Source of the DNA: Tuctoria greenei
Lineage: Eukaryota; Streptophyta; Magnoliopsida; Poales; Poaceae
Direction: 5' to 3'
DNA length: 64,000 nt
NCBI GenBank assembly: GCA_036927565.1
Contig: JAYESD010000001.1
Coordinates: 269,277,560 to 269,341,559, forward strand
Positions 22,968-35,574 of the stretch are shown one piece after another (the first letter of the stretch is position 1; every line of letters begins with the position of its first letter). The notes under the pieces were generated by a model, which was not told the origin of the DNA, did not search any database, and saw only the letters and a list, made by a program, of their open reading frames with translations. A program made the translations under genes and the position numbers.

Positions 22968-23134
22968 AGGTGGAGGCTAGGGTTAGATGTATTTCGAGTT
23001 TGGGATGAGTAGAGGCCGGTTTAGACTCCCACATGGGCTCTAAAAGAGTTGGGCACGACGTCCCTTGGCCCACTTAACGTGAAACCCAAGAAACAAGTCG
23101 CAAAACAAAAGATCAACTTGGAGTCGTGAAATAT

Positions 23135-23454
23135 CGGACAAGTCCGGACAGGACCGGACTAGTCCGAAGTCGTCCAGAGAGAAAATCAGACAAGTCTGGC
23201 CAAACATCGGACAAGTCCGACTTTAAACAGAGAGGAAATAGGACAAGTCCGCTGGAACACCGGACTAGTCCAGAAAAGTCCAAGGACTTAGCAATTTTTC
23301 AAGGATTCATGGAATAACGGACTAGTCCGCACAAAATCGGACAAGTCCGAAAGTTTCCAGAGACAAAATCGGATTAGTCCGCAGCAAAAACAGACAAGTC
23401 CGTTTTTAGTCAGAGAGAAATCGGACTAGTCCTCAGCAAAATCGGACTAGTCCG
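23135..23454. repeat. Palindrome array in U3 of C, right LTR
   Basis: Same array as at 18832-19152 with about 13-14 copies, several of them perfect CGGACTAGTCCG or CGGACAAGTCCG. It contains TTAGTCAGAGAGAAAT directly before a copy, a phrase also found in the SIRE-type LTR. Confidence 0.88.
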
Positions 23455-23604
23455 CACTTTCCTGCGTTTTAAGTGTGGTTTCATTCCAAATCAATTTTAA
23501 ATTGCTCCAAATCAATTTTAAACTTGTTCCTCTTTATGTGGGTTAATGTTAAACATGTATATGAGTGTATGTAGGGCATGATGCATGAAAATTAGGGTGT
23601 TACA

Positions 23605-23871
23605 TGTTGTACACGTGTCGGTACTAGAGTTTCCCTCTGTCGGGGTTAGGTCCGGGGATGCCACACGGGTATCTAGTTCGGAGCTTTCCTGTGTAGGGAG
23701 TGTAGCTCCGGTTTAACGATACACGTGGCGGCATTGGGACTAACCATAGCAGGGAGGCAGGTCCGGTTCTGTATGACACGTGGGGCCTTTGGAAGTCTTC
23801 AACTCAGACAGGTGAAGTTCTTTTGCTCTTTTTGCAGTCCCAAGGGGTATCCGGTACGCAGGGTACCGACA
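23605..23871 (-). repeat. LTR B, left-in-element part after the Tekay C insertion
   Basis: This continues LTR B from 16456 and ends GGTACCGACA at 23871. The following bases AAAAG should be its target duplication, whose partner lies outside the window. Copia pol begins immediately after. Confidence 0.88.
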
Positions 23872-24300
23872 AAAAGCATTCTCAATGTCATTCTGTCGAA
23901 GTGACCACCCTCGAGAGATCGCCAAAGATAGTAAAAGGCGAATGGTGGTCTGTTTGACAACTGGACAGAAGGTGGCATCATAATCAATCCCATATTGTTG
24001 TTTGAAACCTTTTGCGACCAAGCGAGCCTTATAGCGATCAATAGTTCCATCTGGGTTGTATTTGGGTTTGAAAATCCACTTAGAATCAATGATATTGAGG
24101 CCAGGACAAGGAGGTACAAGATGCCAAGTTTTGTTTTTAATTAGTGCATCAAATTCTTCCTGCATATGAGATGATGGCTCTTCAATAGAAGTTCGATAAC
24201 CAAATATGTTACCGTATCAGCAGTACGTTGATTTGGCTGTCGGATATTATTTCTGAGTCGCGTACCATATGTGTGTCCTGTGGTATGATTTGAAGCAATG
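23872..24300 (-). pseudogene. pol: Copia reverse transcriptase fragment (element F)
   Basis: The N-terminal half of a Ty1/copia RT (RVT_2) is recognisable from WHLVPPCPGLNIIDSKWIFK, RYKARLVAKGFKQQYGIDY and SLRQNDIENAF. It is cut on one side by LTR B right after the DIENAF motif, before the catalytic YVDD, and on the other by Tekay D. The upstream linker (TYGTRLRNNI) continues at 34824. The rest of RT should lie left of the window. Confidence 0.88.
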
Positions 24301-27145
24301 TGTGACACCCGGTTCCAAAAATGAATCAAGTGAACGCATATGTGTGCCCAGAACGTTCAACACACATATACGAGTGCATTCACAAAAGAGTATACAGAAA
24401 ATTGCCACAAAGGGGATTAATTAAATTCTTTTATTACACAATTTAGAATATCTCAAATACAAGCTCTAATGAATATTAATGACAATTTTGAACTAATGCA
24501 GCGAAAATAAACTAAATAAACAGCTAGGCAGCATAAGCGATAGGGTAGCGCAGCTCCAATCAACACCACAGGCAAAGCTGACGACAGACACGGCTTAGAA
24601 CTCCGCATTATCATCGTTAAACTCCCAATCCTAACCTGCAACTGTTTGGGGAGGGGGTGCAAGAGTGAGTACATGTCGTACTCAGCAAGTGTGGAAAGTA
24701 TGACATGTAGCTGATTCAAATGACGAATATAATAATGGCTAAGTGCTGAAAAGTACGATAAAACATTTGAAAAGCAATATATCATATGTATGTGAATAAG
24801 CCCATCATAAACCATAATTAAAAAACTTAGTACCAGTCCATATTCGATATCCATCATCTATATACCATATTTCACCATTACCATTAATCATATCCAATAC
24901 CAGAAATTAATCCATAGCCATATTACCAACCATAACCATTATCAAACCACAACCATCCCCAAAACCAAGTTCCCTCTAATCATGTAGTTCATCCAGACGC
25001 TCATAACCGGGAGCACGACTATCTTGATAGTTTTATTAGACACTCTGCAGAGGTTGTATCGCTTTACCCATGTGTTTGTGATTTCATCACCCGTCGGGGA
25101 CTAAAGAAACCTCCCTTACGCCAATTACACTTCCTTTGGTGTATGGCCAAGAGATCACAAAATAGCTTTTACAAAGGGATTACTAGCCTATTTAGACCGC
25201 ACTAAGATTTCACCGGCGGCGAAGCCTCCAACTGAGCACATCTTCAACCAAGGGCTCCCTCTTGAGCCATTCGGATCCCAAGGTAGTCCCACCAATCATC
25301 AACAAACCCAATCTGACTACCCCTTCTCCGAGCATCCTTAATGGTCCAAATAACACTAGCAAAACCCTAATTAATCAGCTACGTTGCACCCATACTTGGC
25401 CTCCTGGTAGCACTGTAGTCCTGGCTTATTCTCGCATGAACTGGTCCTTAGATCTAAAGCAAGCAACCACCATATCATCCAACCCATCAACATACTAGGC
25501 TTGCTTAGATCACCCATTACCATATCATATTATCCAGTTCATGTTAATCATAATCTCATAATTACATAATTAAGGTAAGTGGTATAGTTGTTTTCCCATC
25601 CCAATTAATTAAGCGAAGTAAAAAGGTAAAAAGTCCATCCCGACTCTCTACCATAATTTCCAGGTGACAAGGGTGGTCAAACAATGCTAGTAAACTTCCT
25701 ATCATAGGATTCCCATCAAATTGACACAAGCATGCAGTTTTGCAAACAAAACTTTTATTTTAAAAACAAGATCAATATGCTTCAAGGACACTTGCCTTGC
25801 TCTTGGGATTTATTAGGATCAAAGACTTCAAACTCTTAGTGCTGGAGATCTCGCGGCACTCTCTAACGCAAATACGTGTAATCCGCACAATAAACATAAG
25901 AATTACAATCAATAGATACACAAATATTGCTCGATGTGACATTACATGCATGATTAATGCAAATGCGAGGTGGAACTTGTTAATGAGTTGCTTTAAATGA
26001 TCACTAACTAGTTCTAACTGCTTTTAACAAGTTTATACATGTTTGGAGTCGATTAGTTCTAATTTTAGAATTAATTCAACAGAAATTAACCAACAAAATC
26101 GGACTAGTCCGCTAGGGACCGGACAAGTCCGCACTGCGCGAGATCGGCAGATTAGGGTTTTCTAGATCAACGTGAATTTGGAGAATTAGGGTTGAATTCA
26201 CATAAGGAAAAGAGAATAGAAGGTATATCAGGTGTTTAGGACCCCAATTAATTAAGAAACTTGGAGACAACACTTGGATCTTGATGATCTAAGGTTGATG
26301 ATGAACTTGGAGATGAATTGGTGATGAAGAACACAAAGTTCATTGAGATCTTGATCCTCTTTCATTTCCTCCTCTTCTTCTTCTTGCTTGGGATCTCCTC
26401 CTCCCTCCTTGATGGTGGCTCTCCACGAACTAGGGTTTGGGTGGGGTGGAAAAGTGGCAAATAGATGTCAAGCCAAGGGGTGGGGTTGTTTATATAGAAG
26501 TGGAGGCTAGGGTTAGATATATTTCGAGTTTGGGATGAGTAGAGGCCGGTTTAGAGTCCAACATGGGCTCTAAAAGAGTTAGGCACAACGTCCCTAGGCC
26601 CACTTAATGCAAAACCCAAGAAACAAGTCGAGAAACAAAAGATCAACTCAGAGTCGCGAAATATCAGACAAGTCCGAAAAGGGATGGACTAGTCGAAGTT
26701 AGTCAGGAAGAAATCGGACAAGTCCAAACTCGACATCGGACAAGTCCGAAGTTATCCAGAGGGGAAAAACGGTCAAGTCTGGCCAAAAATCGGACAAGTC
26801 CGACTTTAGTCAGAGAGGAAAACGGACAAGTCCGCTGGAACACAGGACTAGTCCAGACAAGTCCAGGGACTTATCAAATTTTCAAGGATTCTTGTAAAAT
26901 CGGACTAGTCCGCACAAGATCGGACAAGTCCAAAAGTGTCCAGAGGCAAAAACAGACTAGTCCGCAACAAAAACAGACAAGTCCGAGCGAGGTCAGAAAG
27001 AAATCGGACTAGTCCACACTTTTCAGAATTCCTAAGTTCGGTTTTTTTCAAATTGATTTTAAACTTGTTCCTTTTTATGTGGATTAATGTTAGACATATA
27101 TATGAATGTATTTAGGGCATGATGCATTAAAATGAGGGTGTTACA
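24301..27145 (-). repeat. 3' LTR of Tekay D
   Basis: This 2845-bp LTR is related to the LTRs of C but clearly diverged. It has a palindrome array at 26665-27016, downstream palindromes at 26099-26132 and a TATA box at 26488-26497. Confidence 0.92.
26665..27016. repeat. Palindrome array in U3 of D, left LTR
   Basis: About 14 copies of CGGAC(A/T)AGTCCG with decay, in the same place relative to the TATA box as in C. The order of copies and spacers is similar but includes extra units near 26715-26800. Confidence 0.85.
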
Positions 27146-27720
27146 AACCTACCCCCCTTAAAATGAATCTCGCCCTCGAGATTCGATGCGGAAGAGAAGA
27201 GATAGGGAAATTCCTTCTTGAGATCATCTTCTAGCTCCCAAGTTGCCTCTGATTCTGTATGATGCTTCCATTGAACTTTACACCATCTGATGACCTTGTT
27301 CCTTGTGACTCTTTCCTTGGTTTCCAAGATTTTGACCGGTTTCTCGGCAAAAGTCAAATTTTCTTCTATTTCCAATTCTTCCATTGGTACTTGTTCTTCC
27401 GGTACTCTCAAGCACTTCTTGAGCTGGGAAACATGAAAGACATCATGGACATCCGATAGATGAGCTGACATGTCCAACTTATACGCTAATTCTCCCCTTT
27501 ATTTCATAATCTTGAATGGCCCAATATAACGAGGTGCCAACTTGCCTCTTATGTTAAACCTCTTATGACCTTTCATAGGTGACACCTTGAGGTAAACGAT
27601 GTCTCTTATTTCAAAGGCTAGTTTCCTTCTCCTATTGTTCACATAGCCTTTTTGTCTTGATTGAGCGGCCCTCAAGTCCTCACGGATTACCTGAACTTGT
27701 TTTTCAGCTTCTAGCAACAC
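27127..27720 (-). pseudogene. pol: Integrase C-terminus and chromodomain of D
   Basis: The integrase tail reads LAFEIRDIVYLKVSPMKG then LAPRYIGPFKI, followed by a stop near 27499, then VFHVSQLKKCLRVPEEQ and a chromodomain (KVQWKHHTESEATWELED). The frame ends at 27127, 19 bp inside the 3' LTR, after FVTPSF. Chromodomain-bearing integrases are known to direct chromoviruses to specific chromatin. The single stop separates the tail from the core. Confidence 0.87.
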
Positions 27721-27744
27721 ATCCGGACCAAATACTTGAGTTTC

Positions 27745-28254
27745 TCATGTCTCACTCCAGAATAAGGGTGTCCAACATTTCCTTCCATATAGTGCTTCAT
27801 ATGATGACATCTTCAAACTTGCTTGATAACTATTGTTATAGGAAAATTCCCAACTTTGCTCATGCTTTAAAGCACAAGCTCTTAACATGTCCTCCAAAAT
27901 CTGATTGGTACTCTCAGTTTGTCCATCCGTTTGAGGGTGATATGCTGAGCTAAAATTCAACCTTGTTCCCAATGTTTCATGCAATTTTTGCCAAAATCTG
28001 GAGGTAAATTGAGAACCACTATCCGAGACTATCTTCTTTGGGACTCCATGTTGGCACACAATATGCTCCATATACAATTCTGCTAGCTTCGCGGTGGTAT
28101 AGGTGGTCTTGACAGGAACAAAATGAGCTGACTTAGTTAAGCGATCCACAATTACCCAAATTGAGTCATGACCGGACTGAGTACGTGGTAATCCAACTAT
28201 GAAGTCCATTCCAATTTCTTCCCACTTCCATTCCGGGATCTTCAATGGTTGCAA
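27745..28254 (-). pseudogene. pol: Integrase core of Tekay D
   Basis: A DDE-type core is visible: first Asp in GMDFIVGLP, second in IVSDSGSQFTSRFW, and Glu in DGQTESTNQILEDMLRA. The zinc-binding domain upstream (28260-28450) is broken by a stop at about 28288 where QWHTS is expected. A stop near 27742 separates the core from the tail. Confidence 0.87.
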
Positions 28255-30089
28255 TAATTCAGTTGGCCTTTGATGTTCCTTCTTGACTCATTGGCACACA
28301 TCACACAATGCTACATATTCGGCTATGTCCTTCTTCATGCTAGCCCACCAATAGCAAGTCTTCAAGTATTTGTACATCTTCGTACAACCGGGGTGAATTG
28401 AGTAAGGTGAGTCATGTGCCTCTTTTAATATTGTCTCCCAAATACGCTTCACATTAGGCATGACAATCCTCTTACCAAGCCATAGCCATGTTCATCCTCA
28501 TCAAATCTGAATTCTCTCCCCTCTTGGGTCCTTTCCTTGATTTCTTGAATTTCCTCATCCTTAATTTGGCCTTCCCAAATTTTTTGCTCTAAGGTTGGGT
28601 TTAACTCCATCATCTCCATCTCATTTACAAACCCGAGGTTCAACCGTTCAAACTCCTTACATAACTCGGATGGTAATTCTCAAATCATGAGTTGGTGACT
28701 TACTCCTTTCTGACTTAAAGCATCGACCACTACATTGGCCTTTCCCGGGTGATAATTGATTCCAAAATCATAATCCTTGATAAGCTTCAACCATCTTCGT
28801 TGCCTCAAATTCAGATCCGTTTATGTTAAAATATACTTAAGACTCTTGTGATCCGTGTAAATTTCACACCTATGACCAAGGATATAATGTCTCCAAATCT
28901 ACAATGCGTGAACCATGACTGCAAGTTCCAAATAATGTGTTGGGTAATTCTGCTCATGTTTCTTCAATTGTCTCGATGCATATGCAACCACTTGACCTTC
29001 TTGCATGAGCACACATCCAAGCCCTTGTCTTGATGCATCACAATATATGTCGAAACTTTTGCTCACATCCGGCAATATCAAAACGGGGATTGTTGTCAAC
29101 CTATTCTTTAACTCCTCAAAACTCTCTTGACAAGCTGGAGTCCGTTGGAAAGCTTTCCCCTTCATTAGCAAATTTTTCATTGGCTTGGCTATCTTGGAAA
29201 AGTCCTTGATGAATCGACGGTAATACCGACCCATCCCAAGAAAACTCCTTATATCCTTGACATTTTGCGGTGGTTCCCACTTCAACACGTCCCTCACTTT
29301 TCCTGGGTCAAACGATACTCCTCCTCCTCCTGAAATGATATGACCTAAAAACGACATCTCTCCTAACCAAAACTGACATTTGTTGAAATTGGCATACAAT
29401 TGATGATCCCTCAATTTCTGCAACGTAAGCCTCAAGTGTTCTTCATGTTCCCTCTCATCCTTCGAGTAGATCATGATGTCGTCAATAAACACCACGACAA
29501 ACTTATCCAAGTACTCCATGAAGACCTTATTCATGAGGTACATAAAGTACGCAGGTGCATTGGTCAATGCAAAGGACATCACGGTGTACTCATAAGATCC
29601 ATACCACATCTTAAAAGCTATCTTCGGTATGTCCGATGGTCTGATCTTTATTTGAAAGTATCCTGACCTCAAATCAATTTTAGAGAAAACACAAGCACCC
29701 TTCATCTGATCAAACAAGTCTTATATGTGTGGCAAGGTGTACTTGTTCTTGATGGTCACCTCGTCGAGAGCTCAGTAATCTACGCACATCCTTTGCGACC
29801 CATCCTTCTGGTCCACAAATAGCACGGGCGCTCCCCAAGGTGAAGAGCTTGGGCGAATAAAACCTTTCTCTAGTTGCTCTTGAATCTGCTTCTTAAGCTC
29901 CGCTAATTCCTTAGGAGGCATCCTATATGGCCTCTTAGCTATAGGTGCAGTTCCAGGTACTAAATCGATAACAAACTCAATGTCTCGATTAGGCGGCATA
30001 CCTGGCAACTCATCCGGGAACACATCCAAAAATTCACACACCACCGGAATCTCCTCAATTGTAGTACCGTCCATATGATTTAGCTCCAA
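28255..30089 (-). pseudogene. pol: Reverse transcriptase and RNase H of Tekay D
   Basis: RT starts with GTAPIAKRPYRMPP and SSSPWGAPVLFV (30089-29772). A stop after MCVDY breaks it, and it resumes at 29717 with FSKIDLRSGYFQIKI and the catalytic FIDDIMIYS near 29470. RNase H has its first catalytic Asp in IYCDASRQGLGCVL near 29030 and continues to YLELAVMVHAL, where a stop follows near 28899. A remnant of the connection to the integrase zinc finger extends to 28449-28643. This copy is degraded but nearly complete. Confidence 0.87.
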
Positions 30090-30113
30090 TTGCTTCAGTG
30101 CGTGTTGAGATGC

Positions 30114-31680
30114 TTAAAACTCTACGGTGATCCCTTCCTCATTAGTCAACTTCACCGTCTTCGTGGTACACTCAATAACTCTATTGTGCTTCCTTAACCA
30201 GTCCATACCAAGTATAATGTCCAATCCTTGAGAATCCAAAATAATAAGGTTGGCAAGGAAATCTACCCCCATTATTCTAAGGCTTACTTTTGGACATATT
30301 GTATTTGTCCTCATCTCTCCTCCAGGAGACTTAACCAATAGAGTAAACTTCATATGAGAGATAGGCAAACTATACTTGGTGACATATTTCGATGCAATGA
30401 ATGAATGCGATGCTCCACAATCAAATAACATAGTCGTCGTGTTGGAGTTTGCGAGGAACATACCAATAACCACGTCATCCGCTTGTTGCACATCCTCCGT
30501 AGAGACATGGTTCACGTTGCCACGAGCAAAATTCTGCTGTCTATGGTTCCATTGTGGATGTCCTCCATTGGGTCTTGGGTTTTTCCTCGACGCATTGCTT
30601 CCTTGACCAAGGTCTGACTTAGGACATTGATGTGCAAAGTGTCCAGCTTTTCCACACGTATAGCACTTCTTAACTCCACTAGAATTTGGACAAACTTGAT
30701 TCTGAACGTTTGCACCAGGAAAGTTGGCTCGTGGTGCATAGGGCATTGGAGGCCTAGTGCTTGTATAACAGGGCGTTGTTGCACAAACTGAGTTGGGTGC
30801 GGTGCATATCATGGGTGATGAGCAGGTGCAGAGGAGCCGAAATAAGGCGCATTAGGTGGTGCAAAGCGAGGGCGCACATTGCTTCCTTGTTGCTTTCCTT
30901 GATATGGTGCCTTCCTCTTGTTGTATTGCTCCATCTCACGGACGTTGTTCTCAACCACAATGCTTTGTCCACAAGCTTCTGAAAGTTGGCATAATCACAG
31001 TTGAGTAGTTGCACTTGGATTTCATTGTTCAAGCCCCTCATGAACAAGTATTGTTTCCGGTTGTCCCGGCTCACATCCTCAGGCACATACCTTGAAAGCT
31101 GAGTGAACTTATTGAGATATTCACTCACGCTTGATCTTCCTTGCCTTAAGTTCTCATATTCTTGCCTCCTCAAAATCATAACACCTTTCGGCACATAATA
31201 AGAACGGAAACTCTCCTTGAATTCCGCCCAGGTTATCCTCTCCTATTTCTCATGAGCATTGCATAGGGAATCCCACCAATCCGCAGTTGGTCCCACTAGT
31301 TGATGAGAAGCAAAAAGCACTTTCTCCCTGTCGCTACATTGGACAATAGCTAGCTTCTTCTCCACGGACTTGATCCGATCATCCACATCCATAGGGTCAG
31401 CGGCTTGAGCAAAGGTTGGCGGCCTAGTCCTCATAAACTCTCCCAACCAGTTATGAGAAGGTGGGGGTGGCGGTGGAGGCATGTGGGGCAGATTGTTGAT
31501 GTTACCAGCCTGCAGCTATCCCATAGTCTGTATCATGGTCTGCATGAGCTGGTTTTGCATAGCCAAAAGCTGCTCAATGTTGATAGATCCATGAGCAGGT
31601 CCTTGTCCATTGTTGTTCTGAGGTGCTTCATGGTTCTCCTCATCATCATTAACATCCCTCTGGTTGCGAGTCCTCACTAT
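30114..31680 (-). pseudogene. gag-pro: gag and protease of Tekay D
   Basis: The codon at 31680-31678 that starts gag in C (ATG) is ATA here. Capsid segments (ADWWDSLCNAHE, then VMILRRQEYENLRQG) are split by a stop near 31243. A frameshift near 30930 precedes the Pro-rich linker, with another stop near 30812. The zinc knuckle CYTCGKAGHFAHQC (CX2CX4HX4C) is intact near 30650. Protease shows LFDCGASHSFI near 30420, with Cys where most relatives have Ser or Thr beside the catalytic Asp. The frame ends at 30114. Confidence 0.85.
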
Positions 31681-31946
31681 CTGGAGAAAATCAATAGATA
31701 AGAATTAGAAAACGTCCCCAACTATATGCATCAAGGGATATGAAACTAGACAACTAACTAGCATACGTGGACATGGCAATGCTAAAGCATCCCAAAATCC
31801 TCTATTAAGCACACAAGCAAATAATATATATAGCAAGCAGCACACCAAGCAAGAACACATCGATTCCTCAGTGTTTCTATGTGCTCTAAAGTGTCCATTC
31901 TATTTAGGTTGCGTCCTACGGTCAACCTGTGGCTCTGATACCAATC

Positions 31947-34823
31947 TGTGACACCCGATTCCAAAAAAGAATCAAGTGGACACATATGTGTGCCCAGGAC
32001 GTTCAACACACATATACGAGTGCATTCACAAAAGAGTATACAGAAAATTACCACAGGCGAGATTAATTAAACTCTTTTATTACACAATTAAGAATATCTC
32101 AAATACAAGCTCTAATGAATATTAATGACAAGTTTGAACTAATGCAGCGAAAATAAACTAAATAAGCAAACTAAGCAGCTAGGCAGCGTAAGCGATAGGG
32201 TAGCGCAGCTCCAATCAACACCACAGGCAAAGCTGACGGCAGACACGGCCTAGAACTCCGCATTATCATCGTTAAACTCCCAATCCTGACCTACAACTGT
32301 TTGGGGGGGGTGCACGAGTGAGTACATGTCGTACTCAGCAAGTGTCGAAAGTATGACATGTAGCTGATTCAAATGACGAATATAATAATGGCTAAGTGAT
32401 GAAAAGTACAGTAAAACATTTGAAAAGCAATATATCATATGTATGTAAATAAACCCATTATAAACCATAAATAAAAAACTTAGTACCAGTCCATATTCCA
32501 TATCCATCATCCATCATCCATATACCATATTTCACCATTACGATTAATCATATCCAATACCATAAATTAATCCATAGCCATATTACCGACCATAACCATT
32601 ACCAAACCACAACCATCCCAAAAACCAAGTTCCCTCTAATCATGTAGGTCATCCAGGCGCTCATAACCGGGAGCACGGCTATCATGATAGTTTTATTAGA
32701 CACTCTGCAGAGGTTATACCGATTTACCCACGTGTTTGTGATTTCATCAACCGTCAGCGACTAAAGAAACCTCCCTTACGCCAATTACACTTCCTTTGGT
32801 GTATGGCCAAGAAATCACAAAATAGCTTCTACAAAGGGATTACTAGCCTATTTAGACCCCACTGAGTTTTCACCGTTAGCGATGCCTCCAACTGAGCACA
32901 TCTTCAACCAAGGGCCCCCTCTTGAGCCATTCGGATCCCAGGATAGTCCCACCAGTCATCAACAAACCCAATCCGACTACCCCTTTCCCGAGCATCCTTA
33001 ATGGTCCAATAGCACTAGCAAAGCCCTAATTAATCAGTTGCGCCGCACCCACACTTGGCCTCGTGGTGGCACTGTAGTCCTGGCTTATTCTCGCATGAAT
33101 CGGTCCTTAGATCTAAAGCAAGTAACCACCATATCATCCAACCCATCCACATACCAGACTTTCTTAGATCACCCCTTATCATATCATATTAACCAGTTCA
33201 TGTTAATCATAATCTCATAATTACATAATTAAGGTAAGTGGTACAGTTGTTTTCTCATCCCAATTAATTAAGCGAAGCAAAAAGGTAAAAAACCCATCCC
33301 GACTCTCTACCATAATTTCCAGGTGACAAGGATGGTCAAACAATGCTAGTAAACTTCTTATCATAGGATTCCCATCAAATTGATACAAGCATAAAGTTTT
33401 GCAAACAAAACTTTTATTTTAAAAACAGGATCAATATGCTTCAAGGACACTTGCCTTGCTAATGGGATTGATTAGGATCAAAGACTTCAAACTCTTGATG
33501 CTGGAGATCCTCCGCGACACTCTCTAGCGCAAATCCGTATAATCTGCACAATAAACATAAGAATTAAAATCAATAGATGCACAAATATTACTTGATATGA
33601 CATGACATGCATGATTAATGCAAATGTAAGGTGGAACTTGTTAATGAGTTGCTTTTAATGATCACTAACTAGTTCTAACTGCTTTTAACAAGTTTATACA
33701 GGTTTGGAGTCGATTAGTTCTAATTTTAGAATTAATTCAACAAAAATTAACCAGGAAAATCAGACTAGTCCGCTAGGGATCGGACAAGTCCGCACTGCGC
33801 GAGATCAGTAGATTAAGGTTTTCTAGATCGATGTGAATTTGGAGAATTAGGGTTGAATTCACGTAAGGAAATAGAATAGAAGGTATACCAGGTGTTTAGG
33901 ACTCCAATGAATTAAGAAACTTGGAGACAACACTTGGATCTTGATGATCTAGGGTTGGTGATGAACTTGGAGATGAATTGGTGATGAAGAACGCAAAGTT
34001 GATGGAGATCTTGATCCTCTTTCATTTCCTCCTCTTCTTCTTACTTGGGATCTCTTCCTCCCTCCTTGATGGTGGCTCTCCACGAACTAGGGTTTGGGTG
34101 GGGTGGAAAAATGGCAAATAGATGTCAAACTAAGGGGTGAGGTTGTTTATATAGAGGTGGAGGCTAGGGTTAGATAGATTTCGAGTTTGGGATGAGTGGA
34201 GGCCGCTTTAGAGTCCCGCATGGGCTCTAAAAGAGTTAGGCACGACATCCCTAGGCCCACTTAACGCAAAATCCAAGAAACAAATCATGAAACAAAAGAT
34301 TAACTCGGAGTTGCGAAATATCGGACAAGTCCGAAAAGGGTCGGACTAGTCCGAAGTTAGTAAGAAAGAAATCGGACAAGTCCAGACTCGACATCGGACA
34401 AGTCCGAACTTATCCCGAGGGGAAAAACGGACAAGTCTGGCAAAAAATCGGACAAGTCCGACTTTAGTCAGAGAGGAAAACAGACAAGTCCACTAAAACA
34501 CCGGACTAGTCCGGACAAGTCCAGGGACTTACCAAATTTTCAAGTATTCTTGGAAAATCGGACTAGTCCGCACAAGACCGGGCAATTCCGAAATTGTCGA
34601 GAGGCAAAAACAGACTATTTCGTAGCAAAAACAGACAAGTCTGGGCGAGTTCAGAAAGAAATCGGACTAGTCCACACCAAAATCAGACTAGTCCGCACTT
34701 TTCAGAATTCCTAATTGCGGTTTGTTCCAAATTGATTTTAAACTTGGTCCTTTTATATGGATTAATGTTAGACATATATATAAATATATGCAGGACATGA
34801 TGTATGAAAATCAGGGTATTACA
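31947..34823 (-). repeat. 5' LTR of Tekay D
   Basis: This 2877-bp LTR is the partner of 24301-27145. It has an 8-base G run at 32303-32310, a TATA box at 34145-34154, downstream palindromes at 33757-33794 and a U3 array at 34322-34697. Confidence 0.92.
34322..34697. repeat. Palindrome array in U3 of D, right LTR
   Basis: About 15 copies of the CGGAC(A/T)AGTCCG motif, including perfect copies near 34343 and 34558, upstream of the TATA box at 34145-34154 in element orientation. Confidence 0.85.
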
Positions 34824-35571
34824 CAATAGTTAGATCAGTAGGACCGACAGGATCAGAGTATACCTCTGCATCCGGTGCTGCTGCATCTGTTTGTGTGGGT
34901 CCGACACTGTTTGTTGATGGAAGTATAACCTGTAAAATCTGTAGTTGGGGCAGCAGGCATTGATTTCGCGTCGGGCGAAGATCCCGAGGGCAGATGACAC
35001 GTTTGGTGCACACCATGCGCTGAATCTGGTGTGGGCCTCGTGTGCGTGCTCGCTGAATCGCGCAAGGGCGCAAATCCCGGTATCTGCGGCGCTGCCTGGG
35101 CGGGATATGCACGCGCTGGTGCTGTTTCCCTGGGCACTTCAATGCTGCATGCAACATTAGGTGTAGGGCCCATTTGCATTTGGGAGGTAGCCAAATATTC
35201 CATGCATGGGTGTAGCTGGTCATTAATGACGGGGTGAATCCACTTTTGAGTGCTTGATGACGGAGGTTCCAAGGCCAGGGCTGGGACCCAGCTGTTGTCA
35301 CGCACTCCTGCTGCACAACACGCACTTGGGCATGATTTGCGGGCGCGACGTTTGAGGAGGATCTGCCGACATAATTATTTGCATTTCGTGTAGGCGTTGA
35401 ATAGAAAAACAAATCATACAATTGGTTAGTACTCCTATTAATACTATTACAACTCGATTGATGTGGATCAAAGTTGGATGAAGGATTTTTGAATGAAAAG
35501 ACATGCTCATCAAATATAACATCTCCGAAAATATAGACATGTCCAGTATCCATATCAAGGCATTGTATCCT
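34824..35571 (-). pseudogene. pol: Copia F pol, linker between integrase and RT
   Basis: The minus strand reads MDTGHVYIFGDVIFDEHVFSF, the conserved segment after the copia integrase, then a long low-complexity linker (Pro, Ala, Thr) that leads into RT on the far side of Tekay D. Frameshifts are evident because the linker is split over two frames. The segment is bounded by the D target site on one side and the TTA target site of the TIR element on the other. Confidence 0.8.
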
Positions 35572-35574
35572 TTA

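Larger units (their letters stand above)
16457..23604 (-). mobile_element. Tekay-type chromovirus C, internally deleted
   Basis: It has two 2.85-kb LTRs, TGTAACACCC...GGCGTCACA on the minus strand, and perfect target duplications TGTTG at 16452-16456 and 23605-23609. Only 1.44 kb remains inside: an intact gag N-terminal half fused to the integrase tail and chromodomain. Protease, RT, RNase H and the integrase core are gone. It must have moved with proteins from a full-length relative such as element D, or lost them after insertion. Confidence 0.93.
20743..23604 (-). repeat. 5' LTR of Tekay C (right copy)
   Basis: This 2862-bp LTR is the partner of 16457-19301. It has a TATA box at 22958-22967, a palindrome array at 23135-23454 that is closer to consensus than in the left copy, downstream palindromes at 22572-22603 and a 15-base G run at 21103-21117. 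Confidence 0.92.
24301..34823 (-). mobile_element. Tekay-type chromovirus D, near full length but degraded
   Basis: It has 2.85-kb LTRs, a Met primer-binding site, gag, protease, RT, RNase H, integrase and chromodomain in the usual Ty3/gypsy order on the minus strand. Target copies CAATG (24296-24300) and CAATA (34824-34828) differ at one base. Several stops, frameshifts and a lost gag start codon make it inactive. It split the copia element F between the linker and RT. It is the best local guide to the full coding content of C. Confidence 0.93.
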
